This document shows positions 16,000 to 25,754 of a DNA stretch of 64,000 bases, in pieces. This DNA is from Paenibacillus sp. FSL H3-0469 (lineage in GTDB: Bacteria > Bacillota > Bacilli > Paenibacillales > Paenibacillaceae): assembly GCF_038051945.1 (NCBI RefSeq), contig NZ_CP150302.1, positions 2,852,001 through 2,916,000 on the forward strand. The letters run 5' to 3'. The notes under the pieces were generated by a model that did no database searches, had not been told where the DNA came from, and saw only the letters and a list, made by a program, of their open reading frames with translations. The position numbers and the translations under genes are program-made. How positions within the stretch are numbered: the first letter of the stretch is position 1; each line of letters begins with the position of its first letter.

Positions 16000-17349
16000 T
16001 TACCTCCCGATAGAGTAGTATTCAATACCTGCTTCTTTCATCTCATCAACATTGTAAATGTTTCTGCCATCATAAAGCAGTGGTGTTCTCATCAGCTTTT
16101 TAAACTCTCCAGGTGGAACAGCCTTAATTGATGCCCATTCGGTCATAATGAAGCAGACATTGGCACCATCAAGTGCTTCATCAATATTCTCGACATAGTG
16201 GATCTTTCCAATTCCATGGCTACCTTCAGGATATTGTTGAGCAAAATTATCTTTCCCCACAGGGTCATATGCATAAATATCTGCACCTTGTTCTAGCAAT
16301 AAGGGGATATTCTCTAATGAAGCAGCCTCTCTTAAATCATCTGTTCCTGGTTTAAAGGTAAGTCCCAGCACTGCCACTTTTAGGCCATTAAAGGTAATCA
16401 GCCTTTTAGATGCCTTCTTAAATAGAACGGTTTTTTGACTAGTATTCACATCTATAGCAGCCTTGACTGTCTTAAGCTCATACCCATGTTGCCGGGCAAG
16501 ATACTCCAGAGCCTTCGTGTCCTTAGGAAAGCAGCTTCCCCCGTATCCGATGCCCGCATTTAAGAACTTGCTGCCGATGCGCTCATCAAAAGACATACCT
16601 CTGGCAACATCCTGAATATCGGCACCTACTAACTCACAGAGATTGGCGATATCATTCATGTAAGATATTTTCAATGCCAAAAAGTCGTTAGACGCATACT
16701 TGATCATCTCTGCCGATCTACGTCTTACAGGAACAATAGGGATATTGAATGGCTCATAAATGCGCATTAAAATATCTTCTGCCCATTTACTTTCAGTTCC
16801 AATAATAATCCTTGCAGCTTGTAGGGTATCCTTGACCGCTGTACCTTGAGCAAGAAATTCAGGATTAGAGGCCACTTCTACTCTGATCTTCTGTCCAATT
16901 CCATTACCAATCAGTTCTTCACCATTATGTGGCAGGAAGTCATGAATGAATTGCTCTACCTTATCATTAGTTCCAACAGGAACTGTAGATTTCACTACAA
17001 CCAAACAATCCTTCTCTATGGTTTCTGCAATTTGTCTGGCAACAGTTGCTATGTATGATAGATTGGCTGATCCATCCGGTTGCTCAGGCGTACCTACACC
17101 TATAAAAATAGCATCTGCATTTTTATATGCTTCAGCATAATTAGTAGTGTAATCGATTCTTCCAGCAGCGTAATTCTTCTGCATAAGTTCTTCGAGATCA
17201 GCTTCATATATGGGCGAAACTCCAGATTTCATAAGCTGAACCTTATCTTCATCAATATCTACACATACGACTTGATGGCCCACTTCTGCGAAGCATACGC
17301 CGGCTACTAAGCCGACATAGCCAGTTCCGGCTACTGCTATTTTGTACAT
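16000..17349 (-). CDS. UDP-glucose 6-dehydrogenase
   Basis: 449 residues of the UDP-glucose/GDP-mannose dehydrogenase family: N-terminal GTGYVGLVAGVCFAEVGH, central KYASNDFLALKISYMNDIAN, catalytic Cys in GIGYGGSCFPKDTKAL, and a C-terminal LTFKPGTDDLREAAS. It oxidises UDP-glucose to UDP-glucuronate (compare TuaD/Ugd). It supplies the epimerase gene downstream. GAGAGGA precedes the ATG. It is the first gene on the GC-richer side after the AT-rich glycan cassette. Confidence 0.93.
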   Translation of the reverse strand: MYKIAVAGTGYVGLVAGVCFAEVGHQVVCVDIDEDKVQLMKSGVSPIYEADLEELMQKNYAAGRIDYTTNYAEAYKNADAIFIGVGTPEQPDGSANLSYIATVARQIAETIEKDCLVVVKSTVPVGTNDKVEQFIHDFLPHNGEELIGNGIGQKIRVEVASNPEFLAQGTAVKDTLQAARIIIGTESKWAEDILMRIYEPFNIPIVPVRRRSAEMIKYASNDFLALKISYMNDIANLCELVGADIQDVARGMSFDERIGSKFLNAGIGYGGSCFPKDTKALEYLARQHGYELKTVKAAIDVNTSQKTVLFKKASKRLITFNGLKVAVLGLTFKPGTDDLREAASLENIPLLLEQGADIYAYDPVGKDNFAQQYPEGSHGIGKIHYVENIDEALDGANVCFIMTEWASIKAVPPGEFKKLMRTPLLYDGRNIYNVDEMKEAGIEYYSIGR

Positions 17350-17406
17350 GACTTATTCCTCTCTTTAGTAACAATCTTTTCCCTATTATTTTCTGCTATT
17401 AAACTA

Positions 17407-18837
17407 TCAGTTTGAGTTAAACTGAGACTTTAGTAGGATTAACAATTTATTTATATCCTTCTTTTTTAAGAGCATATAAATTGTGTAAATAATAACATAT
17501 ACAAAAAATCCGCTAATACTGTTTAAAATCCAGCCAACAAGCATAAAAGTAATAGTCATAAATAATTCTAAGACAATATCTTTTTCTACTGATATTTTTA
17601 AGTATCTTGCTAATAATATCTCCGAAACAATGCATCTAAATGCGAGTAAAAAAACAATTGAAATAACAGTAGTTGTTAAATCATTTAGTAGACCTATTGT
17701 TATCGCGATTGATACCACTGTTAAGATTAACGTATAGATATTTGCTTTTAGAATTAACTTTTCTTTACGTAAGGTCTTTAGATAAGTGTTAATTAGTAAT
17801 GCCACTTTACTCTCAAAGATACACATAGGAAAAAGTAATGCCATGTATTTTAGACTTTCAGCATAATGAGGCAACCAGTTTGTAAGAATTTCCTTCATAG
17901 GATAGTACAATACAAAAAGCGAGAATAAAGGAATCATCAACATGTCTCGCATAGTTTTATACATTTTTGGTAGTTTTCCCTCAGGTATTTGTCTTAACAA
18001 GGGGAACATAATAATTCCAGCAGCATTAATAAAAACCATAAATAGATTAGATATACTCATAGTTAGAGAGATTTTTCCAAAAGTTTCAATATTCCAATTT
18101 CTTTCTATCCCTAACCGCACTAAACCAATAATAAAAAGACCAACTAAATTTGCAATTAGCAACTTAATTCCAACCTTTATATTATCAAAAGTTTCTCTCA
18201 AACCTTGTTGCAATGAAACAAATTTCAAATTAATAATTTCTTTACATATTATTAATGAGATAATAGTAGTAATTATTTTTGAGATAAGATCTATATAGAT
18301 CAAGCTTTTATAATTGACAAAGTTAAAAGCAAATGCTAGTACTAAAAATAGACAATAGAGTAATCGATCTAAGATCATTATTTTAGAAAACTTTTTTATT
18401 TCATTTGTAGCTTGTAAAACAAACAATAAAAACCCTCTTGGTACAGTCAATAAAATATAGATAGAAACCATATACATTATAAATTTCTTATCGAAATTAT
18501 CCATCCTAGCATATATATAAAGAACTAAAATCAAGCTAATTACTGCAATATAAATTGTAAAATACCAAAATTGTGTGCTAAAGATTCTTTTATTTAGATC
18601 GGAGTATTTTAATCCGCCATATTTTAAATACACTCCCTCAACCCAACCTATATTAAACAAACCTACATAGGATGTATAAAAAATAAATAATTGCCAGTAA
18701 CTATAATCTCCTAAATTTATTATTTTCGGAATAAACAATACCATTAATACTGATATAAGCATAGAAATAAGATTAGAAGTAAGTGTGTATGAAAAATTTT
18801 TAATTATCTTGCTAATTCTATTATTCATATTTCTCAT
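17407..18837 (-). CDS. Wzx-like flippase (polysaccharide transporter, MOP superfamily)
   Basis: 476 residues with about 12-14 hydrophobic segments and a basic N-terminus (RISKIIKNFSYTLTSNLISM), as in Wzx/PST oligosaccharide flippases. It should move the lipid-linked repeat unit across the membrane. Its 5' end overlaps the acyltransferase gene by 17 bases; either ATG 18837 or ATG 18828 may be the start and neither has a clear ribosome site. Very AT-rich, like its upstream neighbours. Confidence 0.82.
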   Translation of the reverse strand: MRNMNNRISKIIKNFSYTLTSNLISMLISVLMVLFIPKIINLGDYSYWQLFIFYTSYVGLFNIGWVEGVYLKYGGLKYSDLNKRIFSTQFWYFTIYIAVISLILVLYIYARMDNFDKKFIMYMVSIYILLTVPRGFLLFVLQATNEIKKFSKIMILDRLLYCLFLVLAFAFNFVNYKSLIYIDLISKIITTIISLIICKEIINLKFVSLQQGLRETFDNIKVGIKLLIANLVGLFIIGLVRLGIERNWNIETFGKISLTMSISNLFMVFINAAGIIMFPLLRQIPEGKLPKMYKTMRDMLMIPLFSLFVLYYPMKEILTNWLPHYAESLKYMALLFPMCIFESKVALLINTYLKTLRKEKLILKANIYTLILTVVSIAITIGLLNDLTTTVISIVFLLAFRCIVSEILLARYLKISVEKDIVLELFMTITFMLVGWILNSISGFFVYVIIYTIYMLLKKKDINKLLILLKSQFNSN

Positions 18838-19486
18838 ACTCTTTCATATACTTTTGCAACCTAGGGTCTTTCAATTTTTCATCATCTAAATTACTATAAA
18901 ATAAGTCTTTATTTTCAATCACAAAGTTAAAATCTAATTTCGAGAAATCAAATTTAATTAATTGTTTAATTATTTCAGTTGAGAATCTATATTTTATGAT
19001 CCTATTTGTGGCGTAAACAGCATAAGGAGGAACATCTTTAACAACTGTACTTCCGGCAGCTATAATAGCACCTTGACCAATATTAACACCTGATAGTATC
19101 ATACAACCTGCTCCAATCCAAACATCATCAGAAATAACTATTGGCCCTTTTGTAGCCTTATCTTCTAGTGGATTATTTTCTGATGATGAGAAAAGCATAA
19201 AAGGATAATTCGAAATAAATAATGGGTGATGTTCTCCTCCCAATATAAAAGTCACATCATCTGCAATAGAACAATAATTCCCTATTATCAATTTCTCAGA
19301 AGGATTACCATAATGCTTTATCTTTAAAGCGCCATATGTAAAATTCCCAACATTCACAGTATTAATAGGGAAAATATTAATGGCTTTAGTATAATTATGT
19401 TTATTTTTTGATCTCCATTTATATTTATGAACATAACTTTGTATTACATAGTTTAATTTACTCCATAGCATTTTTAATAACGACAT
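18821..19486 (-). CDS. hexapeptide-repeat O-acetyltransferase (CatB-related)
   Basis: 221 residues with left-handed beta-helix repeats: IGNYCSIADDVTFILGGEHH, VISDDVWIGAGCMILSGV, IGQGAIIAAGSTVVKDVPPY. The GEHH/HHP segment and the DVWIG block are typical of the xenobiotic/CatB-type acetyltransferases found in O-antigen clusters. It probably O- or N-acetylates the repeat unit. ATG 19486 is chosen because TAGGAGG lies just before it. AT-rich; the sugar modified is unknown. Confidence 0.85.
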   Translation of the reverse strand: MSLLKMLWSKLNYVIQSYVHKYKWRSKNKHNYTKAINIFPINTVNVGNFTYGALKIKHYGNPSEKLIIGNYCSIADDVTFILGGEHHPLFISNYPFMLFSSSENNPLEDKATKGPIVISDDVWIGAGCMILSGVNIGQGAIIAAGSTVVKDVPPYAVYATNRIIKYRFSTEIIKQLIKFDFSKLDFNFVIENKDLFYSNLDDEKLKDPRLQKYMKEYEKYE

Positions 19487-19519
19487 TTTGCCTCCTAGGT
19501 ACAAATAAAATTAGTTCTC

Positions 19520-20755
19520 TTATCTTTTGTTAAGGGCTAACAGAAAAAAATACAACGATGTTAATTGTGTTACTGAAAAAATTGCAGCTCCAAACATATT
19601 TATTATAAGTGCTACTGTCGTAATAAACGTGAAAAAATACACTTTTTTCTCTAAATCATCTTTTTCCTCTCGGAATAAACGGAACCTTGTAATTAGCAAA
19701 TAGAACAAAAGAATTAAAAATAATAAAAAAACCAGAACTCCTGACTCCATTAATAACTTCCCATATTGGTTATCAATCGAACTATATGCATCATTTTCTG
19801 GTCCTACACCCATTAAAGGATTTTTCACAAAAAAATCCAAAGCCCCTTGTGTCATATTAATTCGTCCTACAAAATTCACTTTAATATTTTCATAATTAAA
19901 AAATCTTGTATTCAAATTACTAAATGTCAAGGTATCTAAATTTGTTGTTAACAAAAAAGAAGTTAAGAAGACACTTGCTATTATTAAAAAGAATATACTT
20001 AAGTTTTTCAAACTGATACTTTTCTTTTCATTTAAGAAAAAAGATATAAATAAGACTAAAACACTTAAGAAAACAAACGATATTAAAGCACTTCTTGATC
20101 CACTTATATTAATTAAATATATAATCACAAATAGATATAATAAATGTGAAATTTTTTTCTTTTTTTCATTTAATAATTTTATAATTACAAATGAACCAAT
20201 AACCGAAAAAAACACTCCGAAAAAATTAGGATTTGAAAAAGTTCCTGAAAATCGCTGATATGTACTACCAATAATAGCTGTTTTAGATGTTTCGAATAAA
20301 ACATTAAAGATATTAAAGAGACTTTCATTCATATAAGATAACAACGAAATAGCTATATTTAATATAATAATTAAACTAAAACAGTTAAATATACGTTTTT
20401 TATCAAGATTATTATTTTTTAGTATATTTACGATAACTACATATAATAAAAAATATAGTAACCAATTAAACTGTTCTTTAACATCTATTTGAAATCCAAA
20501 ATATAATCTTATCCATAACAACTGGGATAAGAATATTAAAGTCAATAACATCCATGCGACTTTATTCAAATTATACCTGAACTTCATATTAACAAAACCC
20601 ATAACTATAAGACTAAGGAATATAAATATCTCTGTAATTGTATTAGCCCATTGATCTCCTATAAAACTACGTGGGGTAAATTTAAAAACCATAAGAAAAA
20701 ATATTAAAATCAGAAAATTTTCATTGATCAATCTCTTACTAAGAATATTTATCAC
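19520..20755 (-). CDS. Wzy-like O-antigen/polysaccharide polymerase
   Basis: 411 residues with about 11 hydrophobic segments and a long polar loop containing GRINMTQGALDFFVKNPLMG and GVGPENDAYSSIDNQYGKLL, the hallmark region of Wzy/WaaL (O-antigen ligase domain) proteins. With a Wzx flippase and a chain-length regulator in the cluster, polymerase is the better choice than ligase. The likely start is a GTG overlapping the preceding gene's TGA. Strongly AT-rich. Confidence 0.8.
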   Translation of the reverse strand: MINILSKRLINENFLILIFFLMVFKFTPRSFIGDQWANTITEIFIFLSLIVMGFVNMKFRYNLNKVAWMLLTLIFLSQLLWIRLYFGFQIDVKEQFNWLLYFLLYVVIVNILKNNNLDKKRIFNCFSLIIILNIAISLLSYMNESLFNIFNVLFETSKTAIIGSTYQRFSGTFSNPNFFGVFFSVIGSFVIIKLLNEKKKKISHLLYLFVIIYLINISGSRSALISFVFLSVLVLFISFFLNEKKSISLKNLSIFFLIIASVFLTSFLLTTNLDTLTFSNLNTRFFNYENIKVNFVGRINMTQGALDFFVKNPLMGVGPENDAYSSIDNQYGKLLMESGVLVFLLFLILLFYLLITRFRLFREEKDDLEKKVYFFTFITTVALIINMFGAAIFSVTQLTSLYFFLLALNKR

Positions 20756-21687
20756 CTATCTTTTTTAATAATATATAAAGTGATCATTAACATGCTATAA
20801 ATGGAATACTTATTAAGCTGAAAATTTTTAATAAAGAACTTTTTATTTGATAGATATAATCCTTTAATATATTCACGATTTTTATTTTTTGTAATGTCAC
20901 CTTTCAACCATATCCAAAAAAACCTTTTTCTCAATTTATTATTTTTCTCATTTTGATTTAGCAACCAATAGAGGGAAGGTATTTTAGACAATTCGCTCTT
21001 GTTGGTGTTTGTCTTAAAAGTAGAGTTTTTATCATAATTAATAAATATAGTATCTTTAGAATAATAAAAAACTTCAGTTATTAAATAAATACTCATAAAA
21101 AAAAGCCAATCTTCAAAAAGTGGTTCATTTTGATCAAATCGTGCATTCTTAATACATTTCACTGAAAGAACTGCAGACCCACTTCCTCCAAATGGAAAAT
21201 TATTTTCTTCAGCAAATAGTTCTTTCTCTCTTATTTTATAAAAATCCGTCTCTAGTTCATCAATATTACCTGTTAAATGTGGGCTTGGTTTTAATACTTT
21301 CCCATAATAATTTCTTGTTAATAAAATATAATGAGCTCCATATTTTTCTATAAAAACATTTATACTTTTGAATAGATTTTCATCACTAATTTCATCATCA
21401 GCATCTAAAAAAAATATGTAATCTCCATTTGCTATTTCAATTCCTTTATTTCTTGTATAACTTACGCCTTTATTAATTTCATTTTGATATACTTTAAATG
21501 AGCTATCTCTAGCTTTCCCTGATTGCTGAACTTGACATGCTTTTAGGTATCCATTATCAGTACTCATATCATCAATTATAATAATTTCATAATGTTTATA
21601 CGTTTGATTCAAAATACTCATTATAGTTTTTTCTATATATTTTTCTTTATTATAAAGCGGTATAATCACGGTTATAAAATTCCCCAT
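20752..21687 (-). CDS. family 2 glycosyltransferase
   Basis: 311 residues with the GT-A fold start MGNFITVIIPLYNKEKYIEK, IIDDMSTDNG, ARNKG-type YTRNKGIEIANGDYIFF and the DxD motif LDADDE. It transfers a sugar from a nucleotide donor onto the growing lipid-linked repeat unit; donor and linkage cannot be read. ATG 21687 is chosen, with GGGAGGG five to six bases before. Ends in a four-base overlap with the wzy-like gene. Confidence 0.88.
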   Translation of the reverse strand: MGNFITVIIPLYNKEKYIEKTIMSILNQTYKHYEIIIIDDMSTDNGYLKACQVQQSGKARDSSFKVYQNEINKGVSYTRNKGIEIANGDYIFFLDADDEISDENLFKSINVFIEKYGAHYILLTRNYYGKVLKPSPHLTGNIDELETDFYKIREKELFAEENNFPFGGSGSAVLSVKCIKNARFDQNEPLFEDWLFFMSIYLITEVFYYSKDTIFINYDKNSTFKTNTNKSELSKIPSLYWLLNQNEKNNKLRKRFFWIWLKGDITKNKNREYIKGLYLSNKKFFIKNFQLNKYSIYSMLMITLYIIKKDR

Positions 21688-21726
21688 ACAAACCCTCCCT
21701 ATAAGCAACAAATAAAAAAATTAACC

Positions 21727-22749
21727 TTAAACGTTAACTTTTTTGGTTAATTCCATCTTTACCTCATTAAATTCTTTATTATCAACAAATTTCTTATTCA
21801 AGTTACCTTTATAATATTCATATAACATCTTTTTAAGTTTATTATTATAAATTGTATTATTGTATTTTTTCTCCAACCTCTTAAAAAGAACAAATTTAAT
21901 ATACAACCTCGACAGCCCCTCCCATATCTTAGCTACTAAATAACCTTCATTAGATACTGTAAGAATATATTTATTTCTCATGCTATTGTACACGTAGATG
22001 AGATCTCTTATATTGTGACTTGATCCATTTCCATCCATTATTTTAACTTTATGATATATTTTCGAATCAGGTACAAACTTTAGCCTATAGCCGAATTTAG
22101 TCAATTTAATACTATAATCATATTCTTCAGTCCCAAAGAAGTATCTTTCATTTAAAAGTTGAATATTAATTAATGCTTCCCTTTTAAACATTACATAACA
22201 TCCAGAAAGAAACCTAGTATTTTGTTTTTTTAAGTTTAATTCATTATAATTTTTTCCATAATGGTAATGAACCCCTTTTGCTCTTAGTCTAGAAATATGA
22301 CCTCCTGCGTACCAAACTTTTGATTTTGTTGAATTTTCAATTATTAATCCTGATGCAGCACCGACATTTTCCTCAGAAAATCCTTTCAACAATTCAGTAA
22401 TACTATTTTTCTCTAAAATGGTATCATTATTAAGAAGAAGATAGTAATCTACTTCAAAATACTCTTCGGCAAATCTGATGGCTTTGTTATTCCCTGCAGC
22501 AAAACCTATATTTAAATTACTTTTCAATAAAAAATATTTACTTTTTTCATCAAAGATATCTGGGTGATATTTTTGGTTTTCTTTTAAATAATTTTCTAAA
22601 TTGATAATATTTTCATTTTTGCTATTATTGTCTATAACAACGACTTTTAAGTTAATACCACTATGATCAGTTTTTTCTATGCTTTCTATACAATCTATTG
22701 TATCCTCAGTACCATTGTAATTTAGAAGAACTAAACAAATAGTTACCAT
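21727..22749 (-). CDS. family 2 glycosyltransferase (rhamnosyltransferase-like)
   Basis: 340 residues: ICLVLLNYNGTEDTIDCIES at the N-terminus, VVIDNNSKN, NIGFAAGNNKAIRFA and DYYLLLNNDT (DxD-like), then GCYVMFKREAL and ERYFFGTEEYDY. The NYNG/NNDT pattern resembles WcaE/RfbF-type GT2 enzymes, several of which use dTDP-rhamnose. GGAGTG precedes the ATG. Substrate is not determined. AT-rich. Confidence 0.85.
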   Translation of the reverse strand: MVTICLVLLNYNGTEDTIDCIESIEKTDHSGINLKVVVIDNNSKNENIINLENYLKENQKYHPDIFDEKSKYFLLKSNLNIGFAAGNNKAIRFAEEYFEVDYYLLLNNDTILEKNSITELLKGFSEENVGAASGLIIENSTKSKVWYAGGHISRLRAKGVHYHYGKNYNELNLKKQNTRFLSGCYVMFKREALINIQLLNERYFFGTEEYDYSIKLTKFGYRLKFVPDSKIYHKVKIMDGNGSSHNIRDLIYVYNSMRNKYILTVSNEGYLVAKIWEGLSRLYIKFVLFKRLEKKYNNTIYNNKLKKMLYEYYKGNLNKKFVDNKEFNEVKMELTKKVNV

Positions 22750-22763
22750 AGTTTTTCACTCCA

Positions 22764-23873
22764 TTATTTCGAAATCGCAGTTCCACTAATTTTATCAATT
22801 AATTCCACATATTCTTTAATTACAATTTCCCTATCAAAATCTCGCTCAACCCTTTGTCTTCCAGCTAACCCCATTTTCATTTTTGAATTAGAATCTAATT
22901 CCAAAAACATTTCTATTTTCATTATCAAATCATTGCTGTTTTTTTCTTCAATTATATATCCACTTACCCCCGGATCTACAATTTCTTTACAACCTGCTCT
23001 ATTTGTAGTTATTACAGGTTTTCCACAAGCAGCACTTTCAAGCAAAACATTTGACATCCCTTCCGGATAATACGTAGGATGAATGGTACAATGAGATATT
23101 TTATGAAATTCTAAAATATCACTTTGCATACCATGATATAAAATAACCCCCTTATCCTGCATCTCCTTAAGTTTCCTTTCATAATCTTCTTCGCAAAAGC
23201 CTAACACATGAAAAACAGTGTTAGGATATTTACCTTTTATGTATTCTGCTGCTTTTAAATACTCGTCTATCCCCTTCTCTTTCATTATTCGAGCTATAAA
23301 TAAAAAGTTCACTTTCTTATCATATGATGGATATTCTAAAATTCGAAATTGATTTAAATTCACTCCAGATCCCGGGATAACCTTGTAATTTTTTGAAACA
23401 ATTTTGTTTTTCACAAAGAAATCCTTATTCTCATTATTTTGAAAAAACACACATTCGGCTCTTTTTAATGAGATTCTATAAAGAAATAATGTGATTTTTT
23501 TAATGAAACTTTCGTTTTCTATTGCTGAACCTAGACCAGTTATATTAGGTATAAAAGGAATTTTTCTGAGTCTACATCCGATTCCTCCATATACATTAGG
23601 TTTAATAGTGTAAGATAGCACAACATCAGGCTTAATTTTTTTAAGCATACGTCCATATTTTAAAAATAATTTCAGATCATCTAGAGGGTTGATTCCTCTT
23701 CTATTGACAGGAGTATCAATAAAATTGCACCCCATCTTTTTTAATGACGAAATATTATTTCCATCTGGTAAAGAAATGTATACTTGATGAGTTTGAAGTA
23801 ATTTTTGAATTAACTCTTTTCTGAAATTATATAAACCAATATCACTATTTGCCAAAATTAAAACAGTAGCCAT
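22764..23873 (-). CDS. family 4 glycosyltransferase (PglA-like)
   Basis: 369 residues: VLILANSDIGLYNFRKELIQ, a DVVLSYTIKPNVYGG N-terminal domain motif, and a C-terminal GT4 domain with FLFIARIMKEKGIDEYLKA, HPTYYPEGMSNVLLESAACG and TTNRAGCKEIV. Similar enzymes (PglA, CapM, WbcM types) add the second sugar to undecaprenyl-PP-linked diNAcBac or related sugars. With PglC, PglD and PglE genes just upstream, addition of GalNAc or a similar residue to the first sugar is likely. AAGGAG precedes the ATG. Confidence 0.85.
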   Translation of the reverse strand: MATVLILANSDIGLYNFRKELIQKLLQTHQVYISLPDGNNISSLKKMGCNFIDTPVNRRGINPLDDLKLFLKYGRMLKKIKPDVVLSYTIKPNVYGGIGCRLRKIPFIPNITGLGSAIENESFIKKITLFLYRISLKRAECVFFQNNENKDFFVKNKIVSKNYKVIPGSGVNLNQFRILEYPSYDKKVNFLFIARIMKEKGIDEYLKAAEYIKGKYPNTVFHVLGFCEEDYERKLKEMQDKGVILYHGMQSDILEFHKISHCTIHPTYYPEGMSNVLLESAACGKPVITTNRAGCKEIVDPGVSGYIIEEKNSNDLIMKIEMFLELDSNSKMKMGLAGRQRVERDFDREIVIKEYVELIDKISGTAISK

Positions 23874-23952
23874 AACGAATCTCCTTAATTAAAATCATAA
23901 AAATCGTATTTAATTAAAACTTCATAATATTTATAATGTTCAATAAAATCCA

Positions 23953-25089
23953 TTAACTTCCTAACTCTTCTGAAATAAGTTTAGTAATTAAATTCAGTTG
24001 TACTTCGTTCAGAGTACTTCCAGATGGCAGACAAACTCCAAGTTTGAATAGCCTTTCTCCTACAAACTCTTTTTCTGAGTGAGAAAAAAATCCACTTTCG
24101 TTAAACAACGGTTGAAGACTCATTGGTTTCCAAACAGGTCTTGATTCTATATTCCCCTCTTCTAGTTTCCCAATAATATCAAAGGGTTTAACAGTTGCGT
24201 TTGATCTTAACAACATTACTGTCAGCCAGTAGTTAGAATCGCTGTTATCAGGAATAGGAATAAACTCTATTGGAAAATCCTTGAGTGAATTAATGTAAAA
24301 ATCTCTAATCTTCTTTTTCGATTCAATGCGCATGTTTAAATTCTCCAGCTGCCCCCGCCCAATCCCAGCACAAATATTAGACATCCGGTAATTGTATCCT
24401 ACCTCTTTATGCTCATAATGCTTCGCTGGCTCTCTAGACTGTGTCGCCCAGAAGCGCATCTTTTTAATAGCCTCTTCGTCATTAGAAACAATCATTCCAC
24501 CGCCAGAGGTAGTGATAATCTTGTTCCCATTAAATGAAAAGATACCAATGTGACCAAATGAGCCGCATTTCTTTCCTTTATATGAAGCTCCAAGTGCTTC
24601 TGCTGCATCCTCTATTACGGGCACACCATAATGCTCACAGATCGGAAGTAATGCATCATAATCTGCGCTTTGACCATATAAATCTACTATAATAACTGCC
24701 TTCGGCATTTTATTTTCGTTTTTGGCCCATTCAAATGCTTTTTCTAAAGCTGTGGGTGACATATTCCAAGTTTCCGGTTCGGAATCAATGAATACCGGAT
24801 TCGCATACTGGTAAAGAATCGGATTACAGCTTCCTGCAAAAGTTAAATCTGAACAGAATACATAATCACCAGGACCTACCCCAAAGTATTTCAGTGCCAG
24901 GTGAATTCCTGCTGTACCTGATGACAAGGCAAGCCCATGCTCCATGCCAACATAGTCACAAATCTCTTCTTCGAACTTATCAACGTTAGTACCTAAAGGG
25001 GCTATCCAGTTACTATCGAATGCCTCCTGTATGTATTTCATTTCATTTCCACTCATATGTGGAGGTGACAAATAAATACGTTCCTGCAT
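23953..25089 (-). CDS. DegT/DnrJ/EryC1 aminotransferase, PglE-like
   Basis: 378 residues of the PLP-dependent sugar aminotransferase family: LSPPHMSGNEMKYIQEAFDSN, LSSGTAGIHLAL, DLYGQSADYD, EDAAEALGASYKGKKCG, and the PLP lysine in FSFNGNKIITTSGGGM. These match PglE-type enzymes that aminate UDP-4-keto-6-deoxy-GlcNAc at C4. It overlaps the upstream acetyltransferase by one base (TAATG), showing coupling. With PglF, PglD and PglC homologues present, synthesis of UDP-di-N-acetylbacillosamine is the best reading. Confidence 0.9.
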   Translation of the reverse strand: MQERIYLSPPHMSGNEMKYIQEAFDSNWIAPLGTNVDKFEEEICDYVGMEHGLALSSGTAGIHLALKYFGVGPGDYVFCSDLTFAGSCNPILYQYANPVFIDSEPETWNMSPTALEKAFEWAKNENKMPKAVIIVDLYGQSADYDALLPICEHYGVPVIEDAAEALGASYKGKKCGSFGHIGIFSFNGNKIITTSGGGMIVSNDEEAIKKMRFWATQSREPAKHYEHKEVGYNYRMSNICAGIGRGQLENLNMRIESKKKIRDFYINSLKDFPIEFIPIPDNSDSNYWLTVMLLRSNATVKPFDIIGKLEEGNIESRPVWKPMSLQPLFNESGFFSHSEKEFVGERLFKLGVCLPSGSTLNEVQLNLITKLISEELGS

Positions 25090-25727
25090 TACGATTCATC
25101 TCCAAAGCATTTTTTTGTTTGTGCTGGTACGCCTGCTACCATTACACTATCAGGAATATCATTAATTACTACAGCGCCAGCGGCAACAATCACATTGGAG
25201 CCTATAGTGATATTATTTACAATTTTCGACCCTACACCTAGCCAAGAGAAATCATTAATTGTAACTGTTCCGCTAATATTGGTGCCAGGAGAAATATGTA
25301 CCCCATTCCCTATCACACAATCATGATCAATAGTACTTGAAGTATTAAGGATGCATCCCTTTGCGATCCTAGCGTTTGCATTGACCACAACACCCGCGAG
25401 AACTACAGTACCGGACTCAATTTCACAGAATCCACTTAATATGCTGGAGGGATGAATTATTACAGGGATTTTGTAGCCTGCTTGTTCAAGTGTAGTAAGC
25501 CAAGTCAACCTATTGTGATTATTCCCGATGGCAACGATCGCATTAGAATATGTCTCTTTATGGTTATGATAAGTATCGAAAGTTCCAATAACAGGAATCC
25601 CTATCACCCTATTAAGAGTACTATCATTGTCCAAAAAAGCTATCTCGTCCCATAGACCAGTAAGCATAGCTGTTTCTGCGACAACCTTACCATGTCCTCC
25701 AGCCCCCAAGATCAATAACTTTCCCAA
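25089..25727 (-). CDS. sugar O/N-acetyltransferase, PglD-like (NeuD family)
   Basis: About 212 residues. A Rossmann-like N-terminus (GKLLILGAGGHGKVVAETA) binds the UDP-sugar; a hexapeptide beta-helix follows (GTVVLAGVVVNANARIAKG, STIDHDCVIGNGVHISPG, VGSKIVNNITIGSNVIVAAG) with the catalytic His of the IDHD motif. This is the PglD/NeuD family, which acetylates the amino sugar using acetyl-CoA. TTG 25727 is favoured as start (AGGTGA upstream and a product beginning MGKLLILG); GTG 25736 is the alternative. Confidence 0.9.
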   Translation of the reverse strand: MGKLLILGAGGHGKVVAETAMLTGLWDEIAFLDNDSTLNRVIGIPVIGTFDTYHNHKETYSNAIVAIGNNHNRLTWLTTLEQAGYKIPVIIHPSSILSGFCEIESGTVVLAGVVVNANARIAKGCILNTSSTIDHDCVIGNGVHISPGTNISGTVTINDFSWLGVGSKIVNNITIGSNVIVAAGAVVINDIPDSVMVAGVPAQTKKCFGDES

Positions 25728-25754
25728 TGAAATCACCTGGCCTTGATAGAATAA

